DNA of 64,000 bases from Enhydrobacter aerosaccus (GCA_903839865.1 CAIMEE010000272.1:1-64000); one strand, 5' to 3'; positions 39,216 to 49,904 are shown, numbered from the stretch's first letter. Notes: generated from the sequence alone by a model not told the origin. Numbers and translations: made by a program.

Positions 39216-39953
39216 CTAGAAGTCGACGACGAGGCCGTCGGAGGCGGCTTCGAGCGCGAGTTCGCCCTGGCGGCCCAGCAGTTCCGAACTCATGTGCGTG
39301 ACGATGGTGCGCTTGGCGCCAATCGCGGGCAGGTGGTCCGACAGCGTCCTGTAGTCGATGTGATACTTCATGACCTTGTCGAAGAAGTACGCCTCGCAGA
39401 TGAACAGATCGGCGCCGGAGGCGGCGGGGATCAGCTCCTCTACCCATTCGGTGTCGCCGGAATAGGTGAGCACCTTGCCTTCGGTCTCGATCCGGAGCGC
39501 ATAGGACGGCGCGCCGCTGTAGTGCTTCATCAGGTACGGCGTGACGGCAAGGTTCTCGATCTCTACTCGCTCGTGCAGCGCCAGCTCGCGGATCTCGAAC
39601 GGGTACCTGGGCTCGATCGCGGTCGACCCCGCGAACAGGGCCTCGCGCACGATCTGCAGCCGTTCCTTGAAACCGGGAGGCCCGGCAATGGTGAGCGGCG
39701 TGGTGCGGCGGCTGATGAGCTGCGCGTCGAGCAGGAAGAAGGGCAGGCCGCCGAAGTGATCGCCGTGCAGGTGGCTGATCAGCACGGTCGAGATGCCGTT
39801 GGGATCGACCTCCCATTTACGGATCGCCACCATCGACGACGCCCCGCAGTCGATCAGCACATGGCCGTGCGCCTGGCGTTCGAGATGGAAACAGGTGTTG
39901 AAGCGGCCGCCGCTGCCGAAGGCGTCGCCGGAGCCCAGGAACCGGAGCCGCAT
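39216..39953 (-). CDS. MBL fold metallo-hydrolase (RNase Z-like)
   Basis: LRFLGSGDAFGSGGRFNTCF, LISHLHGDHFGGLPF, LTYSGDTEWVEEL. Confidence 0.9.
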   Translation of the reverse strand: MRLRFLGSGDAFGSGGRFNTCFHLERQAHGHVLIDCGASSMVAIRKWEVDPNGISTVLISHLHGDHFGGLPFFLLDAQLISRRTTPLTIAGPPGFKERLQIVREALFAGSTAIEPRYPFEIRELALHERVEIENLAVTPYLMKHYSGAPSYALRIETEGKVLTYSGDTEWVEELIPAASGADLFICEAYFFDKVMKYHIDYRTLSDHLPAIGAKRTIVTHMSSELLGRQGELALEAASDGLVVDF

Positions 39954-39956
39954 CGG

Positions 39957-40841
39957 CTAAGGGGCCTGCTCGAGGCTCGACACTTCGTTGGTGAGAGTCG
40001 TGCGGCGCATGTCGCGCACTTGCGTGTGATCGTAACGGCGCGCGCGGTGCATGGTGACGCGGTTGTCCCACATCACGAGATCGGCGGGCTTCCACTGGTG
40101 AGCGTACACGAACTGGCGTTGTGTCGCGTGCTCGGTGAGGTCGCGCAGGAAGGCGCGCGCCTCGGGGACAGGCCAGCCTTCGATGCCGCCGGCGTGGCTC
40201 GACAGGTAAAGCGAGAGACGTCCCGTGCGCGGATGTTTGCGGACCAGTCGCTGGCGCACCGGCGCCCACTTCACGCGCTCGTCGTCGGTGAAGTCGGTGA
40301 ACCCCAGGATGCCGCGCGAAAAGATCTGGCTGTGCGAGCAGATCATGTCGCGAACCTCGGCCTTGGTCTTGTCGTCGAGCGCGTCGTAGGCCGCGCGCAT
40401 GTCGGCGAACTCGGTGTTGCCGTCGGCGTCGGGAATCTGTCGCGCCGACAGCAGCGAATACTTGGCCGGCACGTCCTTGAAGGAGCTGTCGGAGTGCCAG
40501 AGCATGTTGCCGAGGCCGAACAGCCGGCGGCGGTCGTCGCGCGCCAGGACCTTGTTGTTCTTGTCGAGGTTGGAGATGTCGTTCAGGTCCATGCTGACGC
40601 GCCGGTCCTGGGGCGCGGCGATGTCGCCCGTCGCCTGTTCGAGCGGACCGAGCGATTTGCTGAAGACGAGCTGCTGCTCGTCGTCGATCTTCTGGCCGTG
40701 GAACACCAGCACGCCGAAGCGGTCCATGCCGGCGTGCACCGCCTCCACTTCTTGTGGCGACAGAGGGCGCGTGAGGTCGATGCCGGAGACTTCACCCGCG
40801 AAGAACGACCGGCCGACCGGGTCGATGGGCTTGATATCCAT
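39957..40841 (-). CDS. TauD/TfdA family Fe(II)/2OG dioxygenase
   Basis: LFGLGNMLWHSDSSFKDVPAKYSLLSARQIPDADGNTEFADMRAAYD; VMWDNRVTMHRARRYDHTQVRDMRRTTL. Confidence 0.93.
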   Translation of the reverse strand: MDIKPIDPVGRSFFAGEVSGIDLTRPLSPQEVEAVHAGMDRFGVLVFHGQKIDDEQQLVFSKSLGPLEQATGDIAAPQDRRVSMDLNDISNLDKNNKVLARDDRRRLFGLGNMLWHSDSSFKDVPAKYSLLSARQIPDADGNTEFADMRAAYDALDDKTKAEVRDMICSHSQIFSRGILGFTDFTDDERVKWAPVRQRLVRKHPRTGRLSLYLSSHAGGIEGWPVPEARAFLRDLTEHATQRQFVYAHQWKPADLVMWDNRVTMHRARRYDHTQVRDMRRTTLTNEVSSLEQAP

Positions 40842-40850
40842 GCTTCCAGT

Positions 40851-41543
40851 CTACCTCGCCGGCTTCTCCTTGGGGAGCGCCGACCACTCGCGAAACAGCC
40901 TTCCGTTGTCCTGGTCGAAATGCTCGTCCAGCACGCGGGAGGAGACGATGCGCTCGACCCGGAAATTCCGGTAGTCGGCTCGCAGTTCGCACCAGGCACC
41001 GACCAGCGTGACGTCGACATAGTAGGCCATGGCGATCGGCCAGATGACCCGGTTGGTGCGCCGCCCGCTCACGTCGGCGTAGGCGATGTAGAGCTTGGCG
41101 GAATCGCGGATCGCCGCCCGCACTTCCGCGAGATCGGCGCCGCTGGCTTCGGGCGTCATGCCGGGCGAGACGTAGATCGGGGCGTCGGCGATATGCATGC
41201 GCAGCCGCTCGGGGACCGCCGTCGTCACCTTGGCGAGAACCGATTCGGCCGCTTGCTGCAATGCGGGATCCTTGAGCCGATTGACCAGGCGCGCGCCGAC
41301 GGCGATCGCCTCGATCTCGTCGGTGGTGAAGTTGAGCGGCGGCAAGTCGAAGCTCTTGCGCAGGACATAGCCCACGCCGGCGGCGCCCTCGATCGGCACG
41401 CGGCGCGCCTGCAGGGTGGCGATATCGCGATAGACCGTGCGCGGCGTCACTTCGAGCTCGTCTGCCAGGGCCGCCGCCGTGGTTGGCCGGGAGGCGGCGC
41501 GCAGCCGCTGGATGATGTCGAAAAGCCTGTCGGAACGGCGCAT
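40851..41543 (-). CDS. YafY-type HTH/WYL-domain transcriptional regulator
   Basis: RRSDRLFDIIQRLRAASRPTTAAALADELEVTPRTVYRDIATLQARRVPIEGAAGVGYVLR. Confidence 0.92.
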   Translation of the reverse strand: MRRSDRLFDIIQRLRAASRPTTAAALADELEVTPRTVYRDIATLQARRVPIEGAAGVGYVLRKSFDLPPLNFTTDEIEAIAVGARLVNRLKDPALQQAAESVLAKVTTAVPERLRMHIADAPIYVSPGMTPEASGADLAEVRAAIRDSAKLYIAYADVSGRRTNRVIWPIAMAYYVDVTLVGAWCELRADYRNFRVERIVSSRVLDEHFDQDNGRLFREWSALPKEKPAR

Positions 41544-41598
41544 TTCACTACTGACATAACGTTGTCAGGAGGAGGTGTCCATAAGGGTCTCGAAACCC

Positions 41599-41949
41599 AT
41601 GGAGACTGGAATGCAGACAAACTGGATACCCAAGGAAGCGCTCGCCGCCCTGAACGAGGGCTTCGTCGTCGCCATCATGCTGGAGGCAAAAGACGGAGAA
41701 GCCGACGCCGTCGCCGAGAACACCCGCACGCTGGCGCCGCTGGCGATGACGGAGCCGAAGATGAAGCTGTTCCTGCCGTACCAGTCGCCCACGAATCCGG
41801 CGCTGTTCTTCGTCTTCGAACTCTACACCGACGAGTCGGGTTGGGCGGAGCATCAACAATACGAGCACTTCAAGGTGGCGATCGCCGATTTGCTGCCGCG
41901 CCTCAAGCGGCGCGAACGCATTCCGTTTGTTCCATTCCTCGCCCACTAG
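41599..41949 (+). CDS. Antibiotic biosynthesis monooxygenase (ABM)-like protein
   Basis: Dimeric alpha/beta-barrel pattern: VVAIMLEAKDGEADAVAENTRTL ... FFVFELYTDESGWAEHQQYEHFK. Start uncertain. Confidence 0.78.
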   Translation: METGMQTNWIPKEALAALNEGFVVAIMLEAKDGEADAVAENTRTLAPLAMTEPKMKLFLPYQSPTNPALFFVFELYTDESGWAEHQQYEHFKVAIADLLPRLKRRERIPFVPFLAH

Positions 41950-41959
41950 GGAGACCCGG

Positions 41960-42364
41960 GTGTCCCGCATCGAAATGACGACCCCCGCCGTGCCGACCTT
42001 CGCCAAGTTCGCCCAGCGCATCTCCGTCCCTTTTTCGCCCGTCGTGCGGGCGGGCGACTGGGTCTATGTCTCGGGCTTGGCGCCGGTGAATCCCGAGACC
42101 GGCGAGTACGACATCCTGACGATCGAGCAGCAGGCCCGGCGGGTGATGGAGCATCTCAAGAGCTGCCTCGAGGCGGCGGGATCCGCCCTTGATCGCGTCG
42201 TGAAGTGCAACGTCTACTGCTCCAACGGCAGCTACTTCGCCGAGATCAACAAGGTATATTCCGAGTACTTCACGACGCACAAGCCGGCGCGCATCTTCCT
42301 CTGCACGGCAGGATGGTTCGGTCCGTTCGACATGGAGATCGATTGCGTGGCGTTGGCGGCATGA
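41960..42364 (+). CDS. RidA family protein
   Basis: PVVRAGDWVYVSGLAPVNPETGEYDILTIEQQARRVMEHLKSCLEAAGSALDRVVKCNVY; GTG start. Confidence 0.88.
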   Translation: MSRIEMTTPAVPTFAKFAQRISVPFSPVVRAGDWVYVSGLAPVNPETGEYDILTIEQQARRVMEHLKSCLEAAGSALDRVVKCNVYCSNGSYFAEINKVYSEYFTTHKPARIFLCTAGWFGPFDMEIDCVALAA

Positions 42365-43020
42365 TCCTCATCGGACAATACGACTCACCGTTCGTCCGGC
42401 GCGTCGCGATCGCACTCAACCACCATGGTATCGTCTTCGAACGCCGGGTCTTATCGGTGTTTGCGGACTTCGACGAAATGCTGGAGATAAATCCGCTCGG
42501 CAAGGTGCCCGTGGTTGAACTGGATGGTGGCGAGCGCCTCTTCGATAGTCGTGCGATCCTCGACTATGTGGACGGTTTGGTTGGGCCACAAGCGCGTCTT
42601 GTTCCGTCAGCGGAACCGCATCGTCGAGAGGTGTTGCGCGTGGACGCTATTGCACTTGGGCTTGCCGAGAAATTGTACGAGCGCGGAATTGAGTTCGTGC
42701 GCAAGGCGCGGGGAAGCGCGGATCCCGTCTGGACGGAGCGATTGAAGCGGCAAATTCAATCGGCTACATCGTGGCTTGAGGCGCAGAGGCCGTTGCCTTT
42801 CTTTTGCGGCGACCGACTGAGTCTGGCTGACATTTCCACTGCCGTCGCCTTCACCTTCCTCAAGGAGAAGCAATCTGCGCTTTTCTCGGCGGGCGCGTAT
42901 CCGCTCCTGGAAGCACACTGCGACTTTTTTGAAAGGTTACATCCGTTCTCTGCATCGCCGTATTCGGCAAAGGAAGCGAGCGACAGCGGGTGGTTCCCGA
43001 CGGCGGACAGAGGGCCATGA
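42361..43020 (+). CDS. Glutathione S-transferase family protein
   Basis: MILIGQYDSPFVRRVAIALNHHGIVFERRVLSVFADFDEMLEINPLGKVPVVELDGG. Confidence 0.92.
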   Translation: MILIGQYDSPFVRRVAIALNHHGIVFERRVLSVFADFDEMLEINPLGKVPVVELDGGERLFDSRAILDYVDGLVGPQARLVPSAEPHRREVLRVDAIALGLAEKLYERGIEFVRKARGSADPVWTERLKRQIQSATSWLEAQRPLPFFCGDRLSLADISTAVAFTFLKEKQSALFSAGAYPLLEAHCDFFERLHPFSASPYSAKEASDSGWFPTADRGP

Positions 43021-43925
43021 AGCGGTCTCAAATAGCGGCATCCTCAACCGCCGCACATTCTCAGGTCTGGCTCGGCACGATCCTGCTCTCGGCATCGGCG
43101 ATGGCGTACAGCACCGCCGGCTTCTTCACGCGACTGATCGCGGTCGATGCGTGGACTTTGCTGTTGTGGCGGGGCGTGTTCGCGGGCCTGTTCATCACCG
43201 GCGTGATCTCGTGGCGGGAGAAGGGCAAGGCCATGGAAGCGTGGCGCTCGATCGGCCGGGATGGCCTCGTGATCGCGCTGTTTTCAGCCCTGGCCACAGT
43301 CTGCTTCCTGAATGCGATGCGCCTGTCGGCGGTGGCCGACGTCATGGTGATCGACGCCATGATCCCGTTCTTCACCGCGGGTATCGCCTGGGCCGTGATT
43401 GGCGAGCGCGAGGACAAGGCCACTTTGGTTGCGACGTTTGCTGCAGTCGCGGGCGTCGGCGTGATGGCGGGACCCGCCGTGGCCGAGGGAAGGATGCTGG
43501 GCGACCTGCTGGCGCTCTGCATGGCGGTGCTGATGGCGACGGTGCTCGTTCTGATCCGTCGCAATCGTGCCGTGAACATGCTGCCGGCCGTCGCCCTCTC
43601 GGCGTTCGTCTGCGCGCTGATCGTATGGCCGTTTGCGCATCCGCTGTCTGTCAGCACCGAGCAGGTCGGCCTGCTGGCGCTGTTCGGCATCTCCCAGTTC
43701 GGCATGGGCCTGCTGCTGCTGGCCATCGGCACGCCGCTGGTTTCGGCGACGCGCGGCGCGTTGATCGGCGTGCTGCAGACGCCGCTGGGAACGCTGTGGG
43801 TCTGGCTCGCCTTTAGCGAGACGCCGGCTACGGCAACCCTGATCGGCGGCGCGATCGTGCTCGCCGCCGTCGTGGTCGACATCGCCCTCCATGCGAGGGC
43901 GACGAAGCGCTCGGTCGCAGACTAG
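43017..43925 (+). CDS. DMT (EamA) family transporter
   Basis: Multi-TM; TAGFFTRLIAVDAWTLLLWRGVFAGLFI, two EamA-like halves. Confidence 0.9.
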   Translation: MKRSQIAASSTAAHSQVWLGTILLSASAMAYSTAGFFTRLIAVDAWTLLLWRGVFAGLFITGVISWREKGKAMEAWRSIGRDGLVIALFSALATVCFLNAMRLSAVADVMVIDAMIPFFTAGIAWAVIGEREDKATLVATFAAVAGVGVMAGPAVAEGRMLGDLLALCMAVLMATVLVLIRRNRAVNMLPAVALSAFVCALIVWPFAHPLSVSTEQVGLLALFGISQFGMGLLLLAIGTPLVSATRGALIGVLQTPLGTLWVWLAFSETPATATLIGGAIVLAAVVVDIALHARATKRSVAD

Positions 43926-45553
43926 GCCGTCGGCAGCTTGTAGCCCTCGAACTGCTTGCGCAGCGCGGTCTTCAGGATCTTGCCGGTGGCGCCGTGCGGG
44001 ATCGCGTCGATGAACTGCACGTCGTCGGGCAGCCACCACTTGGCGACCTTGCCGTCGAGGAACTTGATCAGGTCGTCCTTGGTGACGCTGGCCTCGGGGC
44101 GCTTGACGATGATGAGCAGCGGCCGCTCGTCCCACTTCGGGTGAGCGACGCCGATCACGGCGGCCTCGGCCACGCCCGGGCAGCTCATGGCCGCGTTCTC
44201 GAGGTCGATCGAGGAGATCCACTCGCCGCCCGACTTGATCACGTCCTTCGAGCGGTCGGTGATCACCACCGAGCCGTCGCTCTCGATCTTGCAGACGTCG
44301 CCGGTCTGGAACCAGTCGTCGGCCATGAACTGGCTCTTGCCGTCGCCCTTCATGTAGCCCTTCACGATCCACGGACCGCGCACCACCATGTTTCCAGAGA
44401 CGCTGCCGTCCTCCGGCAGGTCGTGGCCGGCATCGTCGACGATCTTCATCTCGCAGCCGAACACCGGGCGGCCCTGCTTGGCGGTGATGGCGAAGCGCTC
44501 TTCCTCGGGAAGGTCGCGCTCACCCTTGTTGAAGCGGGTCAGCGTGCCGAGCGGGCTCATCTCCGTCATGCCCCAGCCCTGCGCCACTTCGACTCCGTGC
44601 TCCTTCCAGAAGCGCGAGATCATCGCGTAGGGGACGGCCGAGCCGCCGATCAGGGTGCGGCGCACCGACGACATCTTCACCTTGTTCTGGGCACAGTAGT
44701 CGAGGAGGGCCAGCCACACGGTCGGTACGCCGGCGCTCAAGGTCACCTTTTCCTTGTCGAGCAATTCGTAGATCGAGGCGCCGTCGAGCTTGGCGCCGGG
44801 GAAGACCAGCTTGGTGCCGCAGATCGGGCCGGCATAGACCAGGCCCCAGGCATTGGCGTGGAACATCGGCACCACCGGCAGGATCGCATCATCCGGCGTC
44901 ATGCCGAGCACGGGACCCGAGCACATCATCATCGAGTGAATCACCGTCGAGCGGTGCGAGTAGAGCACGCCCTTGGGATTGCCCGTCGTGCCCGAGGTGT
45001 AGCAGAGGGACGAGGCGGTCTTCTCGTCGAAGTCCGGCCACTTCAGCGTGCCGGGCTTGTCGGCGATCAGCTCCTCGTAGCACAGCAGGTTCGGGATCTT
45101 GGTCTGAGCCGGCATGTGGGCGCGGTCGGTCATCACCACGACATGCTTCACGGTCTTGAGCTGGCCGATCACGCCTTCGACGATCGGCAGCAGGTTGAGG
45201 TCGACGAAGATGATCTGGTCTTCGGCGTGGTTGGCGATGTAGGCCACATGCTCGGCCGAGAGGCGCGGGTTGAGCGTGTGCAGAACGGCGCCGATGCCCG
45301 AGATACCGAAATAAAGTTCGAAATGGCGATAGGTGTTCCAGGCGATGGTGCCGACCCGGTCGCCGAGCTTGATTCCCAGTCCCTGCAGCGCCTCGGCCAG
45401 CTTCTTCGAGCGCTTCTGCGCGTCCCTGTAGCCGTAACGATGGATCGGGCCCTCGACCGTGCGCGTGACGATCTCGACGTCGGGATAGTAGCGCGCCGCG
45501 AAGTCGATCATCTGGGAGATCAGCAGCGGACGGTCTTGCATCAGGCCAAGCAT
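43922..45553 (-). CDS. Long-chain fatty acid--CoA ligase (AMP-binding)
   Basis: [66 protein letters not shown]. Confidence 0.95.
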   Translation of the reverse strand: MLGLMQDRPLLISQMIDFAARYYPDVEIVTRTVEGPIHRYGYRDAQKRSKKLAEALQGLGIKLGDRVGTIAWNTYRHFELYFGISGIGAVLHTLNPRLSAEHVAYIANHAEDQIIFVDLNLLPIVEGVIGQLKTVKHVVVMTDRAHMPAQTKIPNLLCYEELIADKPGTLKWPDFDEKTASSLCYTSGTTGNPKGVLYSHRSTVIHSMMMCSGPVLGMTPDDAILPVVPMFHANAWGLVYAGPICGTKLVFPGAKLDGASIYELLDKEKVTLSAGVPTVWLALLDYCAQNKVKMSSVRRTLIGGSAVPYAMISRFWKEHGVEVAQGWGMTEMSPLGTLTRFNKGERDLPEEERFAITAKQGRPVFGCEMKIVDDAGHDLPEDGSVSGNMVVRGPWIVKGYMKGDGKSQFMADDWFQTGDVCKIESDGSVVITDRSKDVIKSGGEWISSIDLENAAMSCPGVAEAAVIGVAHPKWDERPLLIIVKRPEASVTKDDLIKFLDGKVAKWWLPDDVQFIDAIPHGATGKILKTALRKQFEGYKLPTA

Positions 45554-45572
45554 TTCGTTCCCTCGCTTTGCT

Positions 45573-46721
45573 TTATTCGCGCCGCTCCAGATGCAGGCTC
45601 CGAAGCGACGCGAGTTCCTTGAGATCAGGTTCTAGCCCGAGTCCCGGCCCGGCGGGAAGGGAGACCGCGCCCTCCGACACGGCGAAATGATTCTGCAGCA
45701 AGCCTTCGCGCAACGGGTTGGCGTTGGCGTCGACCTCGAGCATTCCGGGCCCGCGTACGGCCGCCAGCAAATGCAGGGAATGCATCAATCCCAGCGCGCC
45801 GCCGAGATAGTGCGGGCAAAAAGACCGGCCTGCCGCGAGTGCCGCCTTCGCCACGGGCAGGCAGCCCGAGGGGCCGCCCCATTTAGCGAGATCGGGCTGC
45901 AAAATCCCGAACAGGCCGCTGTCGATCGCCTCCTGGAACTGCCGGGCCCCGCGCATGTTTTCGCCGGCGGCCAACTGAGTGGGGGCGACGGCCGCGAGTT
46001 CGGCCCATTCCGCCGCCGGTCGATCGGCCATCAACGGCTCTTCGATCCAGCTGAGGTTGAACCCGGCAAGTTTGGGCATTATCGCCTTCGCCATGGCGAG
46101 GTCCCAAGCCTGGTTGGCATCGACCATCAGCCGTTCGCTGTGCTTCAGGTTTGCGGCGGTGGGACGGAGAGAGGCGAGGTCCGTCGCTTCGCCGAAGCCG
46201 ACCTTTATCTTGAAGGCGCGGTAGCCGGCGCCGCGCATGCGCTCGACGGTGTCGACGGCATTGGCCCCGGGATTGATGCCCGAGGCATAGACTGGCACGG
46301 GCGAACCGTCGATGCCTCCGAGCGCCTGCCACAGCGGCTGCCCGCGCTTGCGGGCGCGGAGGTCGTGGATCGCCATGTCGAGCCCGGCCGCGGCCGACGA
46401 AAAGCCGCCGGCGTCGCCGCTCTGAATGCGCAGCACATGCAGGGCGCGGTCGATCTCGTTCCACAGCGTCCCCGGATCCCCGAGTGGCTTGCCGAGCGCA
46501 CGCGACGCCACGATCTCGGTGAAGAGGCGGGCGCGATACTCGGCCGACGGATTGGGGAAGTTGCACCAGACTTCGCCCCAGCCATGTGCGCCGTCGGAGT
46601 CTTCGACGCGAACGAACACCGCGGCGCGCTCCGTCATCGTGCCGAAGGAGGTACGGACGGGATCCTTGATGGGCGTGCGGAAGACATGCGCCTCGACGCG
46701 CGCCAGGGTCGCGGAAGTCAC
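45573..46721 (-). CDS. Mandelate racemase/muconate lactonizing enzyme family protein
   Basis: GYRAFKIKVGFG, LMVDANQAWDLAMA, WIEEPLMADRPAAEWAELA. Confidence 0.92.
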   Translation of the reverse strand: MTSATLARVEAHVFRTPIKDPVRTSFGTMTERAAVFVRVEDSDGAHGWGEVWCNFPNPSAEYRARLFTEIVASRALGKPLGDPGTLWNEIDRALHVLRIQSGDAGGFSSAAAGLDMAIHDLRARKRGQPLWQALGGIDGSPVPVYASGINPGANAVDTVERMRGAGYRAFKIKVGFGEATDLASLRPTAANLKHSERLMVDANQAWDLAMAKAIMPKLAGFNLSWIEEPLMADRPAAEWAELAAVAPTQLAAGENMRGARQFQEAIDSGLFGILQPDLAKWGGPSGCLPVAKAALAAGRSFCPHYLGGALGLMHSLHLLAAVRGPGMLEVDANANPLREGLLQNHFAVSEGAVSLPAGPGLGLEPDLKELASLRSLHLERRE

Positions 46722-46730
46722 GCGGCGCCT

Positions 46731-47714
46731 TTAATCGGCAGCCTGTGCCTCGTTCAGCACGTCGTAGTTCCGCTTCTGATACCACGCCATGTAGTCGGTG
46801 TAGTAGGTGGTCGGATATTTCGGCGGCTTGTCCGGGCCCACGGTCGTCGGCACGGCTGCGATCGGCCAGTCGATGTTGCTGTCGCAGAAGAACGGGATCG
46901 CGTAGCGCTCGCCGCCGCTGCGATTGATGGCGCGGTGCGGGGTAGCGAGAAACACGTCGTTGGTCCAGCGCTGCAGCATCTGGCCGCCATTCACCACATA
47001 GGCATTGTCGATGGCGGGCGCGTCGATCCACTTTCCGCTCTGCGTGCGGATCGAGAGGCCCTGCACGTCGTTCGGCGCCAGCAGGGTGAGGAAGCTCGTG
47101 TCGGTGTGCGGTGCCAGGCCGAACTCGTCTTCGATCGGGCCGTCCTGGTGCGGGTAGTGAGTCATGCGCAGCGAGAACTGCAGGTCCTCGAACGGCCCGT
47201 CGAAATAGATCGCCGGCAGATCGAGCGCACGCGCATAGAGGCGCACCATCTTCTGCACCAGATGTTCCATCGTGTTGCAGTAGTCGACGATCGTCTCGCG
47301 GAAGCCGGGCAGGCCGTCGGGCCAGCGGTTAGGCCCGCGATAGCGCCGGCCGGACAGCAGGTCGGGATGGTTGGGAGGCAGTTCCCGCTTCACGAAGAAG
47401 GCTTCGTTGAGGTTGGGCTTGGTGTTGGATTGCACCGTCGAGGTGCGCAGCGTGTTGCCGCGCATCGGCAGGTAGCCGGTGCCATCGGGATTGAGCTTCA
47501 GCGCCAGCTTTTTCTCGACTGGTTGCGCATGGAAGCGCTTCACCTGCTCGAAGACGTCGCGGATTTTCTCGCGCGACACGCCGTGATTGACGATGAAATA
47601 GAAGCCGATCTCGGTAAGCGCGACCCGGAGCTGGGCGGCGGTGCGGTCGAGCGCACCCGGTTCGCCGGCGAGATAGGGGCCAAGGTCGATGACGGGAATG
47701 GTCTCGGTGGTCAT
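46731..47714 (-). CDS. Isopenicillin N synthase-like Fe(II)/2OG oxygenase
   Basis: IPVIDLGPYLAG, GFYFIVNHGVS, LAPHTDTSFLTLLAPNDVQGLSIRTQSGKWIDAP, YVVNGGQMLQRWTNDVFLATPHRA. Confidence 0.93.
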   Translation of the reverse strand: MTTETIPVIDLGPYLAGEPGALDRTAAQLRVALTEIGFYFIVNHGVSREKIRDVFEQVKRFHAQPVEKKLALKLNPDGTGYLPMRGNTLRTSTVQSNTKPNLNEAFFVKRELPPNHPDLLSGRRYRGPNRWPDGLPGFRETIVDYCNTMEHLVQKMVRLYARALDLPAIYFDGPFEDLQFSLRMTHYPHQDGPIEDEFGLAPHTDTSFLTLLAPNDVQGLSIRTQSGKWIDAPAIDNAYVVNGGQMLQRWTNDVFLATPHRAINRSGGERYAIPFFCDSNIDWPIAAVPTTVGPDKPPKYPTTYYTDYMAWYQKRNYDVLNEAQAAD

Positions 47715-47883
47715 ACGCGAACTCCTTGTAGAGTAACGATACGCCAGCCGGGCGCTTCGCTCCACTGGCGATTCGGGGCGTTCTGGCCTACCGTCCGGCA
47801 GGAGACGATGCAGGTGAAGTGATGCTCCGGGACAGCGCTGGGCTTGCCGAGCCGCCACGCGAGAAAGAATCAGGAGTGAGACC

Positions 47884-48831
47884 ATGGAAAAACGCAAACT
47901 CGGCAAGTCGGGCCTCGAATTCGCACCGATTGCCTTTGGCGGAAACGTGTTCGGCTGGACCGCCGACGAGGCCACCTCTCACAATCTGCTCGACGCCTTC
48001 GTCGACGCCGGGTTCTCCTTCGTTGACACCGCCGACGTCTATTCGCGCTGGGTACCGGGCCACACAGGCGGCGAGTCCGAGACGATCATCGGCAGCTGGC
48101 TGAAGAAGGACAAGAGCAAGCGCGCCAGGATCGTGCTCGCCACCAAGTGCGGCATGGGCCTGCCGTCTGGCGCGCTGTCGCGCAAGCACATCACCGAGTC
48201 GGTCGACGCCTCGCTGAAGCGGCTCAACACCGACAGCATCGATCTCTTCCAGTCCCACAAGGACGACAAGGACACGCCGCAGGAGGAGACGCTCTCGACC
48301 TACGGCGATCTGATCAAGGCGGGCAAACTGCGCTCGATCGGCGCCTCCAACTTCGATGCGCCGCGCCTGGCCGAGGCTGCGAAGATCTCCAAGGACAAGG
48401 GCCTGCCGCGCTACGAGAGCCTGCAGCCTCACTATAATCTGATGGAGCGCGGCCTGTTCGAGGGCGAGCTGGAGAACGAGTGCCTGAAGGAGGGGATCGG
48501 CGTGATCCCGTATTATTCGCTGGCGAGCGGCTTCCTGTCGGGCAAGTACCGCTCGGAGGCCGACGTCGGCGACGCCAAGCGCGGGGCCGGCGTGAAGAAG
48601 TACATCAATCCCAAGGGCATGGCGGTGCTGAAGGCGCTGGATGACGCGGCCAGGAAGCACAACACCAACGACACGCAGATCGCGCTGGCCTGGCTGATGC
48701 AGCGCAAGTCGATCACCGCGCCGATCGTGAGCGCCACCAGCCTGCAGCAGCTCAAGGACCTGATTGCATCGCCGGGCGTCAAGCTCGACGCCGCCGACGT
48801 CGCCGCCATCGACAAGGCGAGCGCTCCCTGA
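47884..48831 (+). CDS. Aldo/keto reductase
   Basis: MEKRKLGKSGLEFAPIAFGGNVFGWTADE, FVDTADVYSRW, LFQSHKDD, RSIGASNFDA. Confidence 0.94.
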   Translation: MEKRKLGKSGLEFAPIAFGGNVFGWTADEATSHNLLDAFVDAGFSFVDTADVYSRWVPGHTGGESETIIGSWLKKDKSKRARIVLATKCGMGLPSGALSRKHITESVDASLKRLNTDSIDLFQSHKDDKDTPQEETLSTYGDLIKAGKLRSIGASNFDAPRLAEAAKISKDKGLPRYESLQPHYNLMERGLFEGELENECLKEGIGVIPYYSLASGFLSGKYRSEADVGDAKRGAGVKKYINPKGMAVLKALDDAARKHNTNDTQIALAWLMQRKSITAPIVSATSLQQLKDLIASPGVKLDAADVAAIDKASAP

Positions 48832-49904
48832 TGCTGGTCTTCCGCCAACTCTTCGATCCGACATCCTCGACCTATACCTACCTGCTGGGCTGTTCGGTCA
48901 CGGGTGAGGCGGTGATGATCGATCCGGTGTTCGAGCAGGGGCGCCGCGACGCGGCCCTGGTTTCGGAACTGGGGCTGAAGCTGCTGTGGACGCTCGAGAC
49001 CCACGTCCATGCCGATCATGTGACCGGCGCGTGGCTGCTCAAGAATCGCCTGGGCAGCGGGATCGCGCTGGCCGAGGCAAGCGGCGCGGCGGGCGCCGAC
49101 CGCCTCCTGCAAGACGGAGAGCGCGTCGTCTTCGGCAAGCGCTCGCTCGAGGTGCGCGCGACGCCGGGCCACACCAACGGCTGCGTCACCTACGTGCTCG
49201 ACGACGAGAGCATGGCCTTCACCGGCGACTGCGTGCTGATCCGCGGCTCGGGCCGCACCGACTTCCAGCAGGGCGACGCCCGCGCGCTCTACCGCTCGGT
49301 GCGCTCGCGCATTTTCTCGCTGCCGGAGACGTGCCTGCTCTATCCGGCGCACGACTATCGCGGCCTCACCGTCACCAGCGTCTGCGAGGAGAAGAAGTTC
49401 AATCCGCGGCTGGGCGGCGAGATCGGCGAAGCCGACTATGCGGGCTACATGAAGAACCTCGACCTGCCGCATCCCAAGAAGATCGACGAGGCGGTGCCGG
49501 CCAACCTGCGCTGCGGTCGCCCGGGCAACGACGCCGAGCTGCCGCCGGAGCCGGCCTGGGCGCCGCTGCGCTTCACCTTCTCGGGTGTCTGGGAAGTCGA
49601 GCCGCACTGGCTTGAGGAAAATCTCGGCGCCGTGCGCGTGCTCGATGTGCGCGAGCCCGACGAATTCTCCGGGCCGCTGGGCCACATCAAGGGTGCCACC
49701 CTGCTGCCGCTCGGAGATCTCGCGAGCCGCGCGAAGGAGCTGCCGAAGGACAAGCCGATCGTGGCCGTGTGCCGTGCCGGCAGCCGATCGGCGCATGCCA
49801 CGGCGATCTTGCAGAAGGCGGGCTTCGCCGATGTCGCCAACCTGCCGGGCGGCATGCTGCGTTGGCGTGGCGAGGGCCGCGGCGTCGAGGGTGGCGCGAT
49901 CTAG
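48831..49904 (+). CDS. MBL-fold (persulfide dioxygenase-like) / rhodanese fusion
   Basis: THVHADHVTGAWLLK, GHTNGCVTYVLDD, GSGRTDFQQGDARALYRSV, then a rhodanese domain with CRAGSRS. Confidence 0.9.
   Translation: MLVFRQLFDPTSSTYTYLLGCSVTGEAVMIDPVFEQGRRDAALVSELGLKLLWTLETHVHADHVTGAWLLKNRLGSGIALAEASGAAGADRLLQDGERVVFGKRSLEVRATPGHTNGCVTYVLDDESMAFTGDCVLIRGSGRTDFQQGDARALYRSVRSRIFSLPETCLLYPAHDYRGLTVTSVCEEKKFNPRLGGEIGEADYAGYMKNLDLPHPKKIDEAVPANLRCGRPGNDAELPPEPAWAPLRFTFSGVWEVEPHWLEENLGAVRVLDVREPDEFSGPLGHIKGATLLPLGDLASRAKELPKDKPIVAVCRAGSRSAHATAILQKAGFADVANLPGGMLRWRGEGRGVEGGAI

Noticed and set aside
39201-41978. 925-aa plus-strand ORF spanning MBL, TauD and WYL genes
   Set aside because: Spans three well supported minus-strand genes; composition typical of an antisense GC-rich ORF.
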